Source: Corynebacterium endometrii (GTDB lineage Bacteria; Actinomycetota; Actinomycetes; Mycobacteriales; Mycobacteriaceae). Taken from it: a stretch of 64,000 nt of DNA. The position numbers were made by a program, and so were the translations under genes. Shown here piece by piece: positions 36,875 through 45,982 of this stretch. How positions within the stretch are numbered: position 1 is the first letter of the stretch; the number at the start of each line of letters is the position of its first letter. The stretch spans positions 2,170,001 to 2,234,000 of the forward strand of contig NZ_CP039247.1 of assembly GCF_004795735.1 (NCBI RefSeq), read 5' to 3'. The notes below the pieces were generated by a model that ran no database searches, was not told the DNA's origin, and saw only the letters and a program-made list of their open reading frames with translations.

Positions 36875-39800
36875 GTGCTATTTCTGCTTTGCGCACTGAT
36901 CCTCACCACGATCATCGCCCCGGTGCTCATTAACTACCTCGGCCGCCCGGCATTTGGGCTTTTATCCCTAGTGCCCGCCGCCGGCTTTGCGTGGATCGCG
37001 AGCCTGTTTGCCTCGGGCGCGTTCGCAGATGGCCGGGCGTTGACCGCCTCAATCGAGTGGATGCCCACCGTGCACCTCGACATCGAGCTGAGGTTGGACG
37101 CGCTGGCGGGGCTCTTTAGCCTGATTATCCTGGGCGTGGGCGCATTGGTGCTCATTTACTGCTGGGGCTATTTTGATAAGACCCCGCGGCGCCTGACCAT
37201 CTTCGGCGCCCAGATGGTGGGCTTTTGCATGGCCATGTACGGCCTGGTGACGTCAGATTCCTTCCTCTTGATGTACGTCTTTTGGGAGATCACGTCCCTG
37301 CTGTCTTTCATGCTGGTCAGCTACTACGGCGAGCGCGCCTCCTCCCGCCGCGCCGCCACCCAGGCCTTCATGGTCACCGTCTTAGGCGGCCTAGCCATGC
37401 TGGTGGGCATCGTCCTATTCGGACGCCAGACCGGCGTGTGGACCCTAAGCGGCATCGAGGCCTTCCAGGAAATCGCCATCACGCCGTACGTCACGGCGGC
37501 AATCGTCCTCATCCTCTGCGGCGCGCTAACCAAGTCCGCGATTGTCCCGGCGCACTTCTGGCTGCCGGGCGCCATGGCCGCTCCCACCCCGGTCTCCGCC
37601 TACCTGCACTCCGCGGCGATGGTCAAGGCCGGAATCTACCTGGTCGCCCGTCTGGCCCCGGAGTTCAACCTGATCTCCGCGTGGCACATGGTGATCATCC
37701 CGCTGGGCCTGTTTACGATGCTGCTGGGCGGCTGGATGGCGCTCAAGCAAAAGGATCTCAAGCTCATCCTGGCCTACGGCACGGTCTCCCAGCTGGGATT
37801 TATCACCGCCGTGGTGGCCATCGGCTCCCGCGAGGCCATGCTGGCGGGCCTGGCGTTGACCTTCGCCCACTCGCTGTTCAAGGCCACGCTGTTTATGATC
37901 GTGGGCGCCATCGACCACACCTCGGGCACCCGCGATATCCAGAAGCTTTCCGGCTTAGGCCGCAAGCAACCGCTAATCTACGCGCTGGCGATCATCTCCG
38001 CCCTGTCCATGGCGGGCATTCCCCCGCTGTTTGGCTTCGTCGCCAAGGAAGCGGTCTTAGAATCCGTCCTGCATGAACAGCTGCTCGTGGGCATGCCGCG
38101 CAACATGATGCTGGTGGTCATCGTCCTCGGCTCCATCTTGACCATGGCCTACGCCCTGCGCTTTTTGTGGGGCGCCTTCGCGCTCAAGCGCGGGGACCAT
38201 CCCTATGCAGGACAGACCTCCGAGGCCGTGGAACAGATGCACCACATCGGCCCGCTGCTGTGGGGCGCCCCGGCCGCCCTCACCGCCCTGACGGTGGCCT
38301 TCGGCGTGTTCCCGCAGCCGCTGTCCCTGGCCATCAACCAGCACCTGGATAACGTCTTCGGCGTACCTGCCGAGGTTGGCGCGGAGGAGACCTACCTGGC
38401 GCTGTGGCACGGATTCACCATCCCGCTGGCCATCTCCACGTTCATCGTCCTCGCCGGTATCTTGGTCCACTGGCAGCGCCAGCTCATCGCCAAGGCCCAG
38501 TTTGAATACCCGGCCCTGGGTTCGGCGGACAACGCCTATGACGGCGTCATCTCCGGCCTGCGCACCCTCTCCCTGCACACCACGGCCTCCACGCAGCGCG
38601 GTTCCCTGCAGCTCAACCTCACCGTCATCTTCCTGTGCCTCATCATCTTGTCGCTGGTGGCAATCATCACCGGTGATCTCACCAACGTGCGCATGATCGT
38701 GGCGGAAAGCCCGTGGCAGGCCATCGCGGCAATGGTCATGATCATCGCGGCCATCGCCACCACGGCCATCCAAAACCGCCTCTCCGCCGTCATCGTGGTG
38801 GGCATTTCCGGATACAGCCTGGCCGCCGTCTTTGCGCTCCACGGCGCGCCGGACCTCGCGCTGACGCAGCTGTTGGTGGAGACCATCATCATGGTGCTGT
38901 TCATGCTCGTGCTGCGCAAGATGCCGGCCAACGTGGAATGGCGCCAAGATCCCAAAACCAACCGGCTGCGCGCCTGGCTGTCCGTAGCCACCGGCGTGGT
39001 CATCGCCATCCTTGGCATGTTCGCCATCAACGCGCGCGTGGCCGAGCCCATCTCCGTCTACATGCCGGATTTGGCCAAGGAGATTGGCCACGGCGCCAAC
39101 GCGGTCAACGTACTGCTCGTCGATATCCGCGCGTGGGATACCTTCGGCGAAATCACCGTCTTGGTCATCGCCGGCATCGGCGTGGCCTCCCTCATCTTCC
39201 GCACCCAGTCCTTTACCCGTTCCTCCCGCCGCCCAACCCTGCGCGTGACCGGGCGCCGCTGGCTGGCCGCCGGCGTGGAGACCGAGCAGCAGCTCAACCG
39301 TTCCCTCAAGGTGGACGTGGCCACCCGCGTGCTCTTCCCGTCCATGATGGTGTTGAGCATCTACTTCTTCTTCGCCGGCCACAATGCGCCGGGCGGCGGC
39401 TTTGCCGGCGGCCTCGTTGCGGCGCTGGCGTTGACGCTGCGCTACCTGGCCGGTGGCCGCGCCGAACTCGATGAGGCGCTGCCATTGGACGGCGGCCGCG
39501 TGATGGCGGTGGGGCTGATTACGTCCACCGCGTCCGTGGTGTGGCCCATGTTGCTGGGGCAGCCGCCGCTGTCCACCGCGTACACCAAGGTCTCGGTGCC
39601 GTTGATCGGTGATGTCTCCCTGCCTTCCGCGCTGATTTTCGACGCCGGCGTGTACATGATCGTCGTGGGCCTCACGCTCTACATCCTCCATTCCTTGGGC
39701 GGCAAGCTCGATGAGGAAGAAGAGGTCCGTAAGCAGCGCGCCCGTGACCGCGCGCGCTCCCTCCAGCGCAAGCAGCGCCAGAAGGAGGCCGCCGCCAAGG

Positions 39801-40096
39801 AGGCCAGGGCAAAAGCCAAGGCCGGCGTCAAGGCCAAGGTCGCCGCCCAAGCGGAGGCGCGCAAGTCCACGGGCGAAAAGAAGCAGGTCCCCGGCCGCGC
39901 CAAGGGCACTGCCGAGGTCGCCGCGGAAAAGGCCGCCGCCGAAGCCGCCGCCTCCAACGCCGCCGCCAAGGAAGCCAGCGCCGACCCACCGGCGCCCGGC
40001 GATGGCGGCGCGGCCCCCGCCCCCACGGCCGCAAAATCGCCGGTAACCGAACACACAGACCATGACCACAGGGACCATCCGAGAGAGGAGAAGTAA
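36875..40096 (+). CDS. mrpA: Mrp Na+/H+ antiporter subunit A (fused A+B)
   Basis: 1073 residues. The first ~780 are MrpA with NuoL-like helices: VFWEITSLLSFMLVSYYGER, GALTKSAIVPAHFWLPGAMAAPTPVSAYLHSAAMVKAG (pieces of the proton-pumping core) and FAHSLFKATLFMIVGAIDH. A second region (about 800-950: LFPSMMVLSIYFFFAGHNAPGGGFAGGL onward) is MrpB, so A and B are one protein. From about 955 there is a cytoplasmic Lys/Ala/Glu-rich tail of some 120 residues ending in a His/Asp-rich HTDHDHRDHP. The complex exchanges Na+ for H+ and supports pH and salt tolerance. The start is GTG 36875 with GGGAGAG 11 bases upstream. Confidence 0.93.
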   Translation: MLFLLCALILTTIIAPVLINYLGRPAFGLLSLVPAAGFAWIASLFASGAFADGRALTASIEWMPTVHLDIELRLDALAGLFSLIILGVGALVLIYCWGYFDKTPRRLTIFGAQMVGFCMAMYGLVTSDSFLLMYVFWEITSLLSFMLVSYYGERASSRRAATQAFMVTVLGGLAMLVGIVLFGRQTGVWTLSGIEAFQEIAITPYVTAAIVLILCGALTKSAIVPAHFWLPGAMAAPTPVSAYLHSAAMVKAGIYLVARLAPEFNLISAWHMVIIPLGLFTMLLGGWMALKQKDLKLILAYGTVSQLGFITAVVAIGSREAMLAGLALTFAHSLFKATLFMIVGAIDHTSGTRDIQKLSGLGRKQPLIYALAIISALSMAGIPPLFGFVAKEAVLESVLHEQLLVGMPRNMMLVVIVLGSILTMAYALRFLWGAFALKRGDHPYAGQTSEAVEQMHHIGPLLWGAPAALTALTVAFGVFPQPLSLAINQHLDNVFGVPAEVGAEETYLALWHGFTIPLAISTFIVLAGILVHWQRQLIAKAQFEYPALGSADNAYDGVISGLRTLSLHTTASTQRGSLQLNLTVIFLCLIILSLVAIITGDLTNVRMIVAESPWQAIAAMVMIIAAIATTAIQNRLSAVIVVGISGYSLAAVFALHGAPDLALTQLLVETIIMVLFMLVLRKMPANVEWRQDPKTNRLRAWLSVATGVVIAILGMFAINARVAEPISVYMPDLAKEIGHGANAVNVLLVDIRAWDTFGEITVLVIAGIGVASLIFRTQSFTRSSRRPTLRVTGRRWLAAGVETEQQLNRSLKVDVATRVLFPSMMVLSIYFFFAGHNAPGGGFAGGLVAALALTLRYLAGGRAELDEALPLDGGRVMAVGLITSTASVVWPMLLGQPPLSTAYTKVSVPLIGDVSLPSALIFDAGVYMIVVGLTLYILHSLGGKLDEEEEVRKQRARDRARSLQRKQRQKEAAAKEARAKAKAGVKAKVAAQAEARKSTGEKKQVPGRAKGTAEVAAEKAAAEAAASNAAAKEASADPPAPGDGGAAPAPTAAKSPVTEHTDHDHRDHPREEK

Positions 40097-40606
40097 ATGG
40101 AAGCCAACCTCATGTTGCTCCTGGCCACCGCCGCTTTGATCTCCAGTGGTGTGTACCTGATGCTAGACCGGGCCATGACCAAGATGCTCCTCGGCATCTT
40201 GCTCATCGGCAACGGCGCCAACCTGCTCATCCTCCAGGCCGGCGGCCCGGCGGGCTCGCCCCCGGTGATGGGACGGGAGACAGAGCAGTACGGCGAGCAG
40301 ATTGCCGATCCGCTGGCCCAGGCCATGATCCTGACCGCGATTGTCATCGCCATGGCCATGACCGCCTTCATCCTGACCCTGGCCTACCGCCAGTACCGCT
40401 ACCGCACCGCGGACGTTATTGAGGATGACGCCGAGGATGCGGCAATTAAGGCCATCGCGGCCACCGCCAACCGCCCGGGTGCGGCGGCGTCCGCCCCCGA
40501 CTATGACGCGACCAGCGATCCCAGCACCGGCAAAGCCACAAAAGAGGGTGACGCCTTTGGTCCCCAGTTCTTCGAGAAACCAGTAAAGGGGGCGCAGGAT
40601 GACTGA
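40097..40606 (+). CDS. mrpC: Mrp antiporter subunit C
   Basis: 169 residues, NuoK-like: three helices in the first 100 residues with the conserved GVYLMLDRAMTKMLLGILLIGNGANLLI core (seen in parts) and DPLAQAMILTAIVIAMAMTAF. The C-terminal 60 residues are an acidic, Ala-rich soluble extension not typical of short MrpC. It begins directly after the mrpA stop with GAGAGGAG as ribosome site and overlaps mrpD by 8 bases. Confidence 0.93.
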   Translation: MEANLMLLLATAALISSGVYLMLDRAMTKMLLGILLIGNGANLLILQAGGPAGSPPVMGRETEQYGEQIADPLAQAMILTAIVIAMAMTAFILTLAYRQYRYRTADVIEDDAEDAAIKAIAATANRPGAAASAPDYDATSDPSTGKATKEGDAFGPQFFEKPVKGAQDD

Positions 40607-42416
40607 AGTATTCCGTGACTTTGCGGCCTTTGTCCTGCCGTCCGTGGGATTTTTGATCCCGCTGCCGGTCCTCATCCCCGCGCTGGCCGCCGCCGTGGCC
40701 ATGCTCTTTGTCAAGATGCCGGCCGTGCAGAGCCGGGTAGCGTTCTTCTCCCTCCTGGCCACGGCCGCGGTCTCCGCAACGCTTATCATCATCGCCGATT
40801 ATGAGGGCATCCAGACCCTGCAGGTGGGCGGGTGGGACGCCCCGGTGGGCATCACGCTCGTGGCGGACCGCCTGTCCTCCGCGGTGATGTTCACCTCTTC
40901 CGTGGTGCTCTTCTGCGTGATGTGGTTCGGCATCGCGCAGGGCGTGCGCGATGGTGACAAGGATGAGCCCGTGGCCGTCTTTATCCCCACGTACATGCTG
41001 CTGACCATGGGCGTGAACGTGTCCTTCCTGGCCGGGGACCTGTTTAACCTCTACGTGGGCTTCGAGATCTTCCTCGTGGCGTCCTACGTCCTGCTCACCG
41101 TCGGCGCCTCCCCCGCCCGAGTGCGCGCCGGCGTGGGCTACGTCATGGTGTCCATGGCCTCCTCCATGATCTTCCTCTTCGCCCTCGGCCTGGTCTACGC
41201 CGCCGTGGGCACCGTGAACATGGCGCAAGTGGGCATGCGCATGGAGGACATCCCGGAAGGCACCCGCACCGCCATCTTCGGCGTGCTCCTCGTGGCCTTT
41301 GGCATCAAGGCGGCCGTGGTCCCACTCGACGCGTGGCTGCCGGACTCCTACCCCACCGCTCCATCCCTGGTCACCGCGGTCTTCGCCGGCCTGCTGACCA
41401 AGGTGGGTGTCTACGCGATCATCCGCATGCGCTCCTCCGTGTTTACCGATGGCAGCCTAGACACCATGCTGATGTGGGTGGCGCTGGCCACCATGATCAT
41501 CGGTATCCTAGGCGCCATTGCGCAATCCGATGTCAAGCGCCTCTTATCCTTCACCCTGGTCAGCCACATCGGCTACATGATCTTCGGCGTGGCCTTGGGC
41601 ACCGCCCAGGGCCTATCCGGCGCCATCTTCTACGCCATCCACCACATCCTGGTCCAGACCACGCTATTTCTGGTGGTGGGGCTCATCGAGCGCCAGGCGG
41701 GCACGTCCTCCCTGCGCAGGCTGGGCTCGCTGCTGTACTACGCGCCGCTCATCGCGATTTTGTACTTCATCCCGGCCATGAATCTGGGCGGCCTCCCGCC
41801 ATTTTCCGGCTTCCTGGGCAAAGTCATGCTCCTGCAGGCCGGCGCCAATGAGGGCAGCTGGATGGCGTGGGTGCTCATCGCCGGCGCGGTGGTGACCTCC
41901 CTGCTGACCCTGTACGTCATGGTGCTGGTGTGGGCCAAGGGCTTCTTGCGTGACCGCGCGGACGCCCCCGAGGGCAACGTGGCCATCGCCCGCCCATCCC
42001 TGCTGTCCGACGTCACCGAGGAGATCGAGCTCGAAGAGCGCGCCGACGTAGGCCGCCTGCCATTCGGCATGGTCGCCTCCACCGTCACCCTGGTGGCCGC
42101 CTCCACCAGCATTTCCCTGCTGGCCGGCCCCATCTCCGGCGTGACCTCGCGCGCGGCCGAGTCCGCCCAGGACACATCCATCTACCAGTACGCCGTACTG
42201 GGGGATTCCGCCGATAACCCAACCCGCCACCTGGACCAGAAGGAACGCTACGAGGGCGGGGCGGATTCCATCGAGCAGCGCAACGCGCCGCTACCGGACC
42301 CGGCTCCAGCGGTATCCACGGCGCCGGTAACCACGGCGCCAGAGGAGACGGCGCCGGAGAAGACGTCGGAAGAGGCGGCGTCCAGTGAGCCAACCGCAGA
42401 ACCGGAGGTGCGCTAA
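40599..42416 (+). CDS. mrpD: Mrp antiporter subunit D
   Basis: 605 residues, NuoM/N-like membrane subunit with about 14 helices. Conserved text includes YVGFEIFLVASYVLLTVGAS (glutamate in TM5), GIKAAVVPLDAWLPDSYPTAPS (lysine and loop) and SDVKRLLSFTLVSHIGYM. The last ~90 residues are a Pro/Ala/Glu-rich hydrophilic tail. Translation is coupled to mrpC (8-base overlap) and mrpE (TAATG). Confidence 0.94.
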   Translation: MTEVFRDFAAFVLPSVGFLIPLPVLIPALAAAVAMLFVKMPAVQSRVAFFSLLATAAVSATLIIIADYEGIQTLQVGGWDAPVGITLVADRLSSAVMFTSSVVLFCVMWFGIAQGVRDGDKDEPVAVFIPTYMLLTMGVNVSFLAGDLFNLYVGFEIFLVASYVLLTVGASPARVRAGVGYVMVSMASSMIFLFALGLVYAAVGTVNMAQVGMRMEDIPEGTRTAIFGVLLVAFGIKAAVVPLDAWLPDSYPTAPSLVTAVFAGLLTKVGVYAIIRMRSSVFTDGSLDTMLMWVALATMIIGILGAIAQSDVKRLLSFTLVSHIGYMIFGVALGTAQGLSGAIFYAIHHILVQTTLFLVVGLIERQAGTSSLRRLGSLLYYAPLIAILYFIPAMNLGGLPPFSGFLGKVMLLQAGANEGSWMAWVLIAGAVVTSLLTLYVMVLVWAKGFLRDRADAPEGNVAIARPSLLSDVTEEIELEERADVGRLPFGMVASTVTLVAASTSISLLAGPISGVTSRAAESAQDTSIYQYAVLGDSADNPTRHLDQKERYEGGADSIEQRNAPLPDPAPAVSTAPVTTAPEETAPEKTSEEAASSEPTAEPEVR

Positions 42417-42958
42417 TGCCACTGCGTAAAGTTTCGGCCGAGCGTTTCAACGGCTTCAAAAACCGCTTCCGCCCATGGTTTATTACCTGGATCGTCATCA
42501 TGTGGGTGATGCTCATGGGGGAAATCACCATCGCCAACTTGGTGGGCGGAATCGCCGTGGGCCTCGCCGTGGTCCTCCTGCTGCCGCTGCCCGCCATGCC
42601 CGTGGCCGGGGTGACCGTGAGCTGGGGCCGGCTGGCGCTGTTTTCCCTGCACTGGCTGTGGGACTTAATGGTCGCCTCCGTCAAGGTGGGCTGGCTGGCC
42701 GTGCGGCCGGGCCCGATGGAGAAGACCGCCATCCTGAAGGTGCCGATGCGCGTGGAGAACGAATTCATCCTCTCCCTCGCCGTGACCTTCTACAACCTGC
42801 AGCCGGGCGGCGCGGTCAGCGACATTGACATCGCCAACCGCATGCTCACCATCCACGTCCTCCACGCCACAACGGAGGCGGACATTGAACGCGAAATCAA
42901 CCACGTGCGCCAACTCGAACGCGCAATGATTGGCATCTTTGAAAGGAGGCCACGCTAA
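42416..42958 (+). CDS. mrpE: Mrp antiporter subunit E
   Basis: 180 residues. Three N-terminal helices and the conserved GPMEKTAILKVPMRVENEFIL / SLAVTFYNLQPGGAVSDI region of MrpE. It overlaps mrpD and mrpF by one base each (TAATG). It is required for assembly of the antiporter in other systems. Confidence 0.92.
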   Translation: MPLRKVSAERFNGFKNRFRPWFITWIVIMWVMLMGEITIANLVGGIAVGLAVVLLLPLPAMPVAGVTVSWGRLALFSLHWLWDLMVASVKVGWLAVRPGPMEKTAILKVPMRVENEFILSLAVTFYNLQPGGAVSDIDIANRMLTIHVLHATTEADIEREINHVRQLERAMIGIFERRPR

Positions 42959-43230
42959 TGGATCCGGTCATCTATAACGGCATCCTCACCTTCGCCGCGG
43001 CACTTATGATGGTGTCTTTTTTCATCATCACCTGGCGCATCGTCGTGGGCCCCAACTCCCTGGACCGCCTGGTGGGCATGGACTGCTTCGTCGCCATTTT
43101 CCAGTGCGCCATGGCCGTCTACATCTGCTGGTCGCTCAACACGACCGTGGTCAACGCCATGATCGTGGTGGCCCTGCTGGGGTTCATCTCGACCGTGTCC
43201 GTCACCAGGTTCAGGAGGAGGGATAACTAA
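42958..43230 (+). CDS. mrpF: Mrp antiporter subunit F
   Basis: 90 residues, three helices, with the family core WRIVVGPNSLDRLVGMDCF containing the conserved Arg and Asp. TAATG overlaps on both sides. Confidence 0.92.
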   Translation: MDPVIYNGILTFAAALMMVSFFIITWRIVVGPNSLDRLVGMDCFVAIFQCAMAVYICWSLNTTVVNAMIVVALLGFISTVSVTRFRRRDN

Positions 43231-43628
43231 TGACCTACGCTTTCATCGCAGATGTCATCTCCCTCATCCTCATAGTGCTGGGCGCGGTTTTCGTGCTGAC
43301 CGCGGCCGTGGGCGTGGCCCGCTTCAAAGACACCATGTCCAGGGTCCACGCGGTCACCAAGCCGCAGACCACGGGCCTCATCTTCATGATCCTGGGCGCT
43401 TTGATCCGCGTCACCGGCTCCGAGTCCTTCGGCGTGGCCGAGCGCAGCGACATCGGCTTTTTGGTCCTGCTCGTCCTCTTTGCCATGATCACCTCCCCGG
43501 TCACCGGTCAGCGCCTGTCCCGAGTGGCCCGCCGCGAGGGCCTCTACGGCAAAAAGGAGGACATGTCCCGCAACGACCGGCCCGGCGGCACGAGCTCGCG
43601 GAAGAAGGAAAACCGCCCGAAGCTCTAG
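43230..43628 (+). CDS. mrpG: Mrp antiporter subunit G
   Basis: 132 residues. Three helices with the MrpG core VARFKDTMSRVHAVTKPQTTGLIFM (recognised in its pieces) and a basic C-terminal tail (KKEDMSRNDRPGGTSSRKK). It is the last gene of the antiporter operon; GC-rich inverted sequence follows the stop, but no clean terminator with a T-run was seen. Confidence 0.92.
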   Translation: MTYAFIADVISLILIVLGAVFVLTAAVGVARFKDTMSRVHAVTKPQTTGLIFMILGALIRVTGSESFGVAERSDIGFLVLLVLFAMITSPVTGQRLSRVARREGLYGKKEDMSRNDRPGGTSSRKKENRPKL

Positions 43629-43670
43629 CCCGGGTGCGGGCGCGCGGGATGGGCGCGCGCGTCACGCCGC

Positions 43671-43736
43671 GCAACAATTGCGTTCGATCCGCCCCTCGAA
43701 CCGGCGGATCGTGGCATAATCGAACGAGATTGTTGC
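43671..43736. repeat. 66-bp inverted-repeat element, left copy
   Basis: Outer arms GCAACAATTGCGTTCGAT and ATCGAACGAGATTGTTGC are complementary at 16 of 18 positions. The centre holds a second perfect hairpin, GATCCGCC-N9-GGCGGATC (43686-43710). A -10-like GCATAAT overlaps the right arm. It lies 57 bases before the DUF559 gene. Confidence 0.85.
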
Positions 43737-43792
43737 ACTTTTAGCGCCCGGTGAGGGGTTACCGGGCGGATTGCGAGTATCGGGGGCCTTTC

Positions 43793-44665
43793 ATGGACGA
43801 GCTTGTTGTTACCGGACTTTCGCGTTCGCAGATTTCGCGCCTCGCGGCCCAGGGGAAAATCGTGAAAATCGCGCCGGGCTTCTACCTCCGGCGCGAGCCG
43901 ACGCCTTCGGAGCTCGCTGCCCTGGTGATGAAGCGTTGGCCGCGCAGCGTCTTTACCGCAGAAACCGCCCGGCGATTGCACATGGGCCAGCCCATTAGCT
44001 TTCCGCTCGATGTCACTTCAAGTACCGGAATGCCGCGCTCCGCGTACTTCTCAGTCTCACGATGCAAGCAGATGGACTTCACGCGGATAGGCGCGCTGAG
44101 GTGCCACATCCCGGTGCTGGCCGTTGATTTTCTCCAGGAGCCGGAGGCCATCGCGCTGCTGGAACACGCATACTCCGGGCGCAGGGGAAGGCAGCGGCTT
44201 GAGCAGGAGCTAAGCGGCATCAAGCGCCTCCCGGCGCGGACTAGAAAGCTGCTGGGCACCGCCTCGATAGGCTCTGACAGCGTCCCGGAGCGCGCCTTAG
44301 TCAAGGCGCTTCGCCAACGCGGTTTGACCGTGGAGACCAACAAGCAGATAGGCCCGTATTTCTGGGACGCGGTTATACCCCGGCTCAAGGTGGCGGTGGA
44401 AATTGATGGCTTCCAGTTCCATAGCCAGCGGGACACGTTGATCCGGGACCATTGGAAATCCAATGATGCCACCCTGCGCGGCTACACGGTGCTGCGCTAT
44501 ACCGGCAGCTGCATCAAGCACCACCTGGCCGATGTTGTTGAACAGATATCCTCCGTGGGCAGCCCAGATCTGGGCGCTAAGGTCCACGGCCCCGTCTGGC
44601 GTTGGCACTGGGTCCTCGCGCCGCTTCATCGGGACGGCTGGACCGGCCCGGGATTCGAGGAATGA
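43793..44665 (+). CDS. DUF559-type endonuclease-like protein with AbiEi-like N-terminus
   Basis: 290 residues. The N-terminal part (VVTGLSRSQISRLAAQGKIVKIAPGFY) resembles the winged-helix of AbiEi-type antitoxins. The C-terminal part (about 180-250) resembles DUF559/Vsr-like nucleases: VPERALVKALRQRG, then VAVEIDGFQFH with an E-x-D core, IRDHWKSNDATLRGYTVLRYTG. No partner toxin (AbiEii) gene is adjacent. It lies between mrpG and ybdK, two conserved loci, and is bracketed by near-identical 66-bp elements, which suggests insertion as a unit. ATG 43793 follows a GGGGG box. Role unknown: solitary nuclease, defence or a selfish element. Confidence 0.75.
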   Translation: MDELVVTGLSRSQISRLAAQGKIVKIAPGFYLRREPTPSELAALVMKRWPRSVFTAETARRLHMGQPISFPLDVTSSTGMPRSAYFSVSRCKQMDFTRIGALRCHIPVLAVDFLQEPEAIALLEHAYSGRRGRQRLEQELSGIKRLPARTRKLLGTASIGSDSVPERALVKALRQRGLTVETNKQIGPYFWDAVIPRLKVAVEIDGFQFHSQRDTLIRDHWKSNDATLRGYTVLRYTGSCIKHHLADVVEQISSVGSPDLGAKVHGPVWRWHWVLAPLHRDGWTGPGFEE

Positions 44666-44684
44666 GGAGGAGTGGGTCAAACCC

Positions 44685-44750
44685 GCAACAATCGCGTTCG
44701 TTCTCCCCCAAACCCGCCGCGTTTTAGGCCCGATCGAACGAGATTGTTGC
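44685..44750. repeat. 66-bp inverted-repeat element, right copy
   Basis: It has the same length and orientation as the left copy. The left arm GCAACAATCGCGTTCGTT differs at three positions; the right arm ATCGAACGAGATTGTTGC is identical. The centre is unrelated (CCCCCAAACCCGCCGCG) and not a hairpin. It begins 19 bases after the DUF559 stop. Confidence 0.85.
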
Positions 44751-44779
44751 ATCGGCCACCACGGCTGCGCCGGGACCGG

Positions 44780-45919
44780 CTAGCGCAGCGGCCTGAGCTC
44801 CACCATCTCCCGGCAGGTCTGGTCCACCACGGCCTTCCAGTCACCGGTTTCTTCGAAGAGGCCGCGCTGGCGCTCATAGGCGGCGCCGCGGTCGATGATT
44901 TCGCGGATGAGCTGGAGTTCATCGGCGCAGCCTAGCTCCTCGGCCAGCGGGGCAAGCTCCACCATGAGGTCGGCAAGCTCGTCTTTGACCCAGCGCTCGT
45001 CGGTCTCGCGGGAGGTGATGACCAGGGCGTCCATGCCGTAGCGGGCGCCGCGCCACTTATTTTCCGCGACATGCCACGGCTGCAGCGTGGGAAGCTCTTC
45101 GCCGCGGTCAATCATGCGGTCAAAATGCACCACAAGGCAGTGGGTGAGCGCCACAATGGCGGATAGCTCGCGCAGGTTGGTGGTGGCGTCGGAGATGCGG
45201 ACCTCCACGGTGCCCCACTTGGACGCCGGGCGGATATCGAAATGCATGGACCCGGTGTGGTTAATCACGCCGGAGATGGCCTGATCCCGCATGTAGGCCT
45301 GCCACTCGCCCCAGCTACCGAACTGGTACGGCATGCCCGCGGTGGGAAGCTGCTGGTATAGCATGGTGCGGTTCGACGCGTAGCCGGTATCTAGTCCCTC
45401 CCATCCCGGGGAGGATCCGGAGATGGCCAGCAGGTGCGGGTACTTGGTCATCAGAGCGTTGATGATGGGCCACACGCGGTCCTCATGGGAGATACCCACG
45501 TGGACGTGGACTCCCCACAGCAGCATCTGCTGGCCCCAGTAGCGGGTGCGGTTGATGATCTCCGCGTAGGTCTCTTTGGTGGAGACGGGGTTGAGGCGGT
45601 AATCGGAGAAGGGGTGGCCGCCGGACGCCCACAGTTTAAGGCCCATCTCTTCGCTGACCTCGCGCACCGCATCGAGGCTAAGCTGCAGGTCAGCCACGGC
45701 CTCGGGAACGGTATCGCAAACGCCGGTGACCAGCTCGACGGTATTTTGCAGGAACTCCTTTTCCAGGTGCACCTCTGGGTGGCGCCGGGCAACCTCGTCG
45801 ATGACCTCCGAGGCCCGCGGAACCAGGTCGCGGGTTTCGGGGTCTACAAGGGCTACTTCCCACTCGACACCCAGGGTGGGGCGGGGGGAACGCGCAAAGT
45901 TCTCTGCCGGGATAATCAC
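44780..45919 (-). CDS. YbdK-type carboxylate-amine ligase (GCS2 family)
   Basis: 379 residues of the glutamate-cysteine ligase 2 family. The start [13 protein letters not shown] carries the conserved Glu; [11 protein letters not shown] and [25 protein letters not shown] contain metal and substrate residues. YbdK enzymes form gamma-glutamyl-type amide bonds; the natural substrate is uncertain. The GTG start is at 45919. It is the positional counterpart of M. tuberculosis Rv0433. Confidence 0.9.
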   Translation of the reverse strand: MIIPAENFARSPRPTLGVEWEVALVDPETRDLVPRASEVIDEVARRHPEVHLEKEFLQNTVELVTGVCDTVPEAVADLQLSLDAVREVSEEMGLKLWASGGHPFSDYRLNPVSTKETYAEIINRTRYWGQQMLLWGVHVHVGISHEDRVWPIINALMTKYPHLLAISGSSPGWEGLDTGYASNRTMLYQQLPTAGMPYQFGSWGEWQAYMRDQAISGVINHTGSMHFDIRPASKWGTVEVRISDATTNLRELSAIVALTHCLVVHFDRMIDRGEELPTLQPWHVAENKWRGARYGMDALVITSRETDERWVKDELADLMVELAPLAEELGCADELQLIREIIDRGAAYERQRGLFEETGDWKAVVDQTCREMVELRPLR

Positions 45920-45982
45920 CAGTTCAGCTTACCGAGCGCGCGGCACGCCCGCTGAGATTTCATTCACCCCGCGCGCGTTGGC

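Noticed and set aside
38057..40078. 673-codon open frame opposite mrpA
   Set aside because: It is antisense to a well-recognised antiporter gene; its Gly/His/Arg/Asp-rich text is typical of the mirror frame of GC-rich coding DNA and has no ribosome site.
43671..44750. Reading the paired 66-bp elements as an insertion sequence
   Set aside because: No transposase motif (DDE or HUH) is present in the enclosed gene, and no flanking target-site duplication could be recognised.
44297..44752. Antisense frames at 43625-43981 and 44297-44752, both with QQSRSI near the N-terminus and NAIVA further on
   Set aside because: The shared peptides come from the shared 66-bp repeat arms, not from a protein family; both frames are opposite mrpG/DUF559 coding or intergenic DNA.
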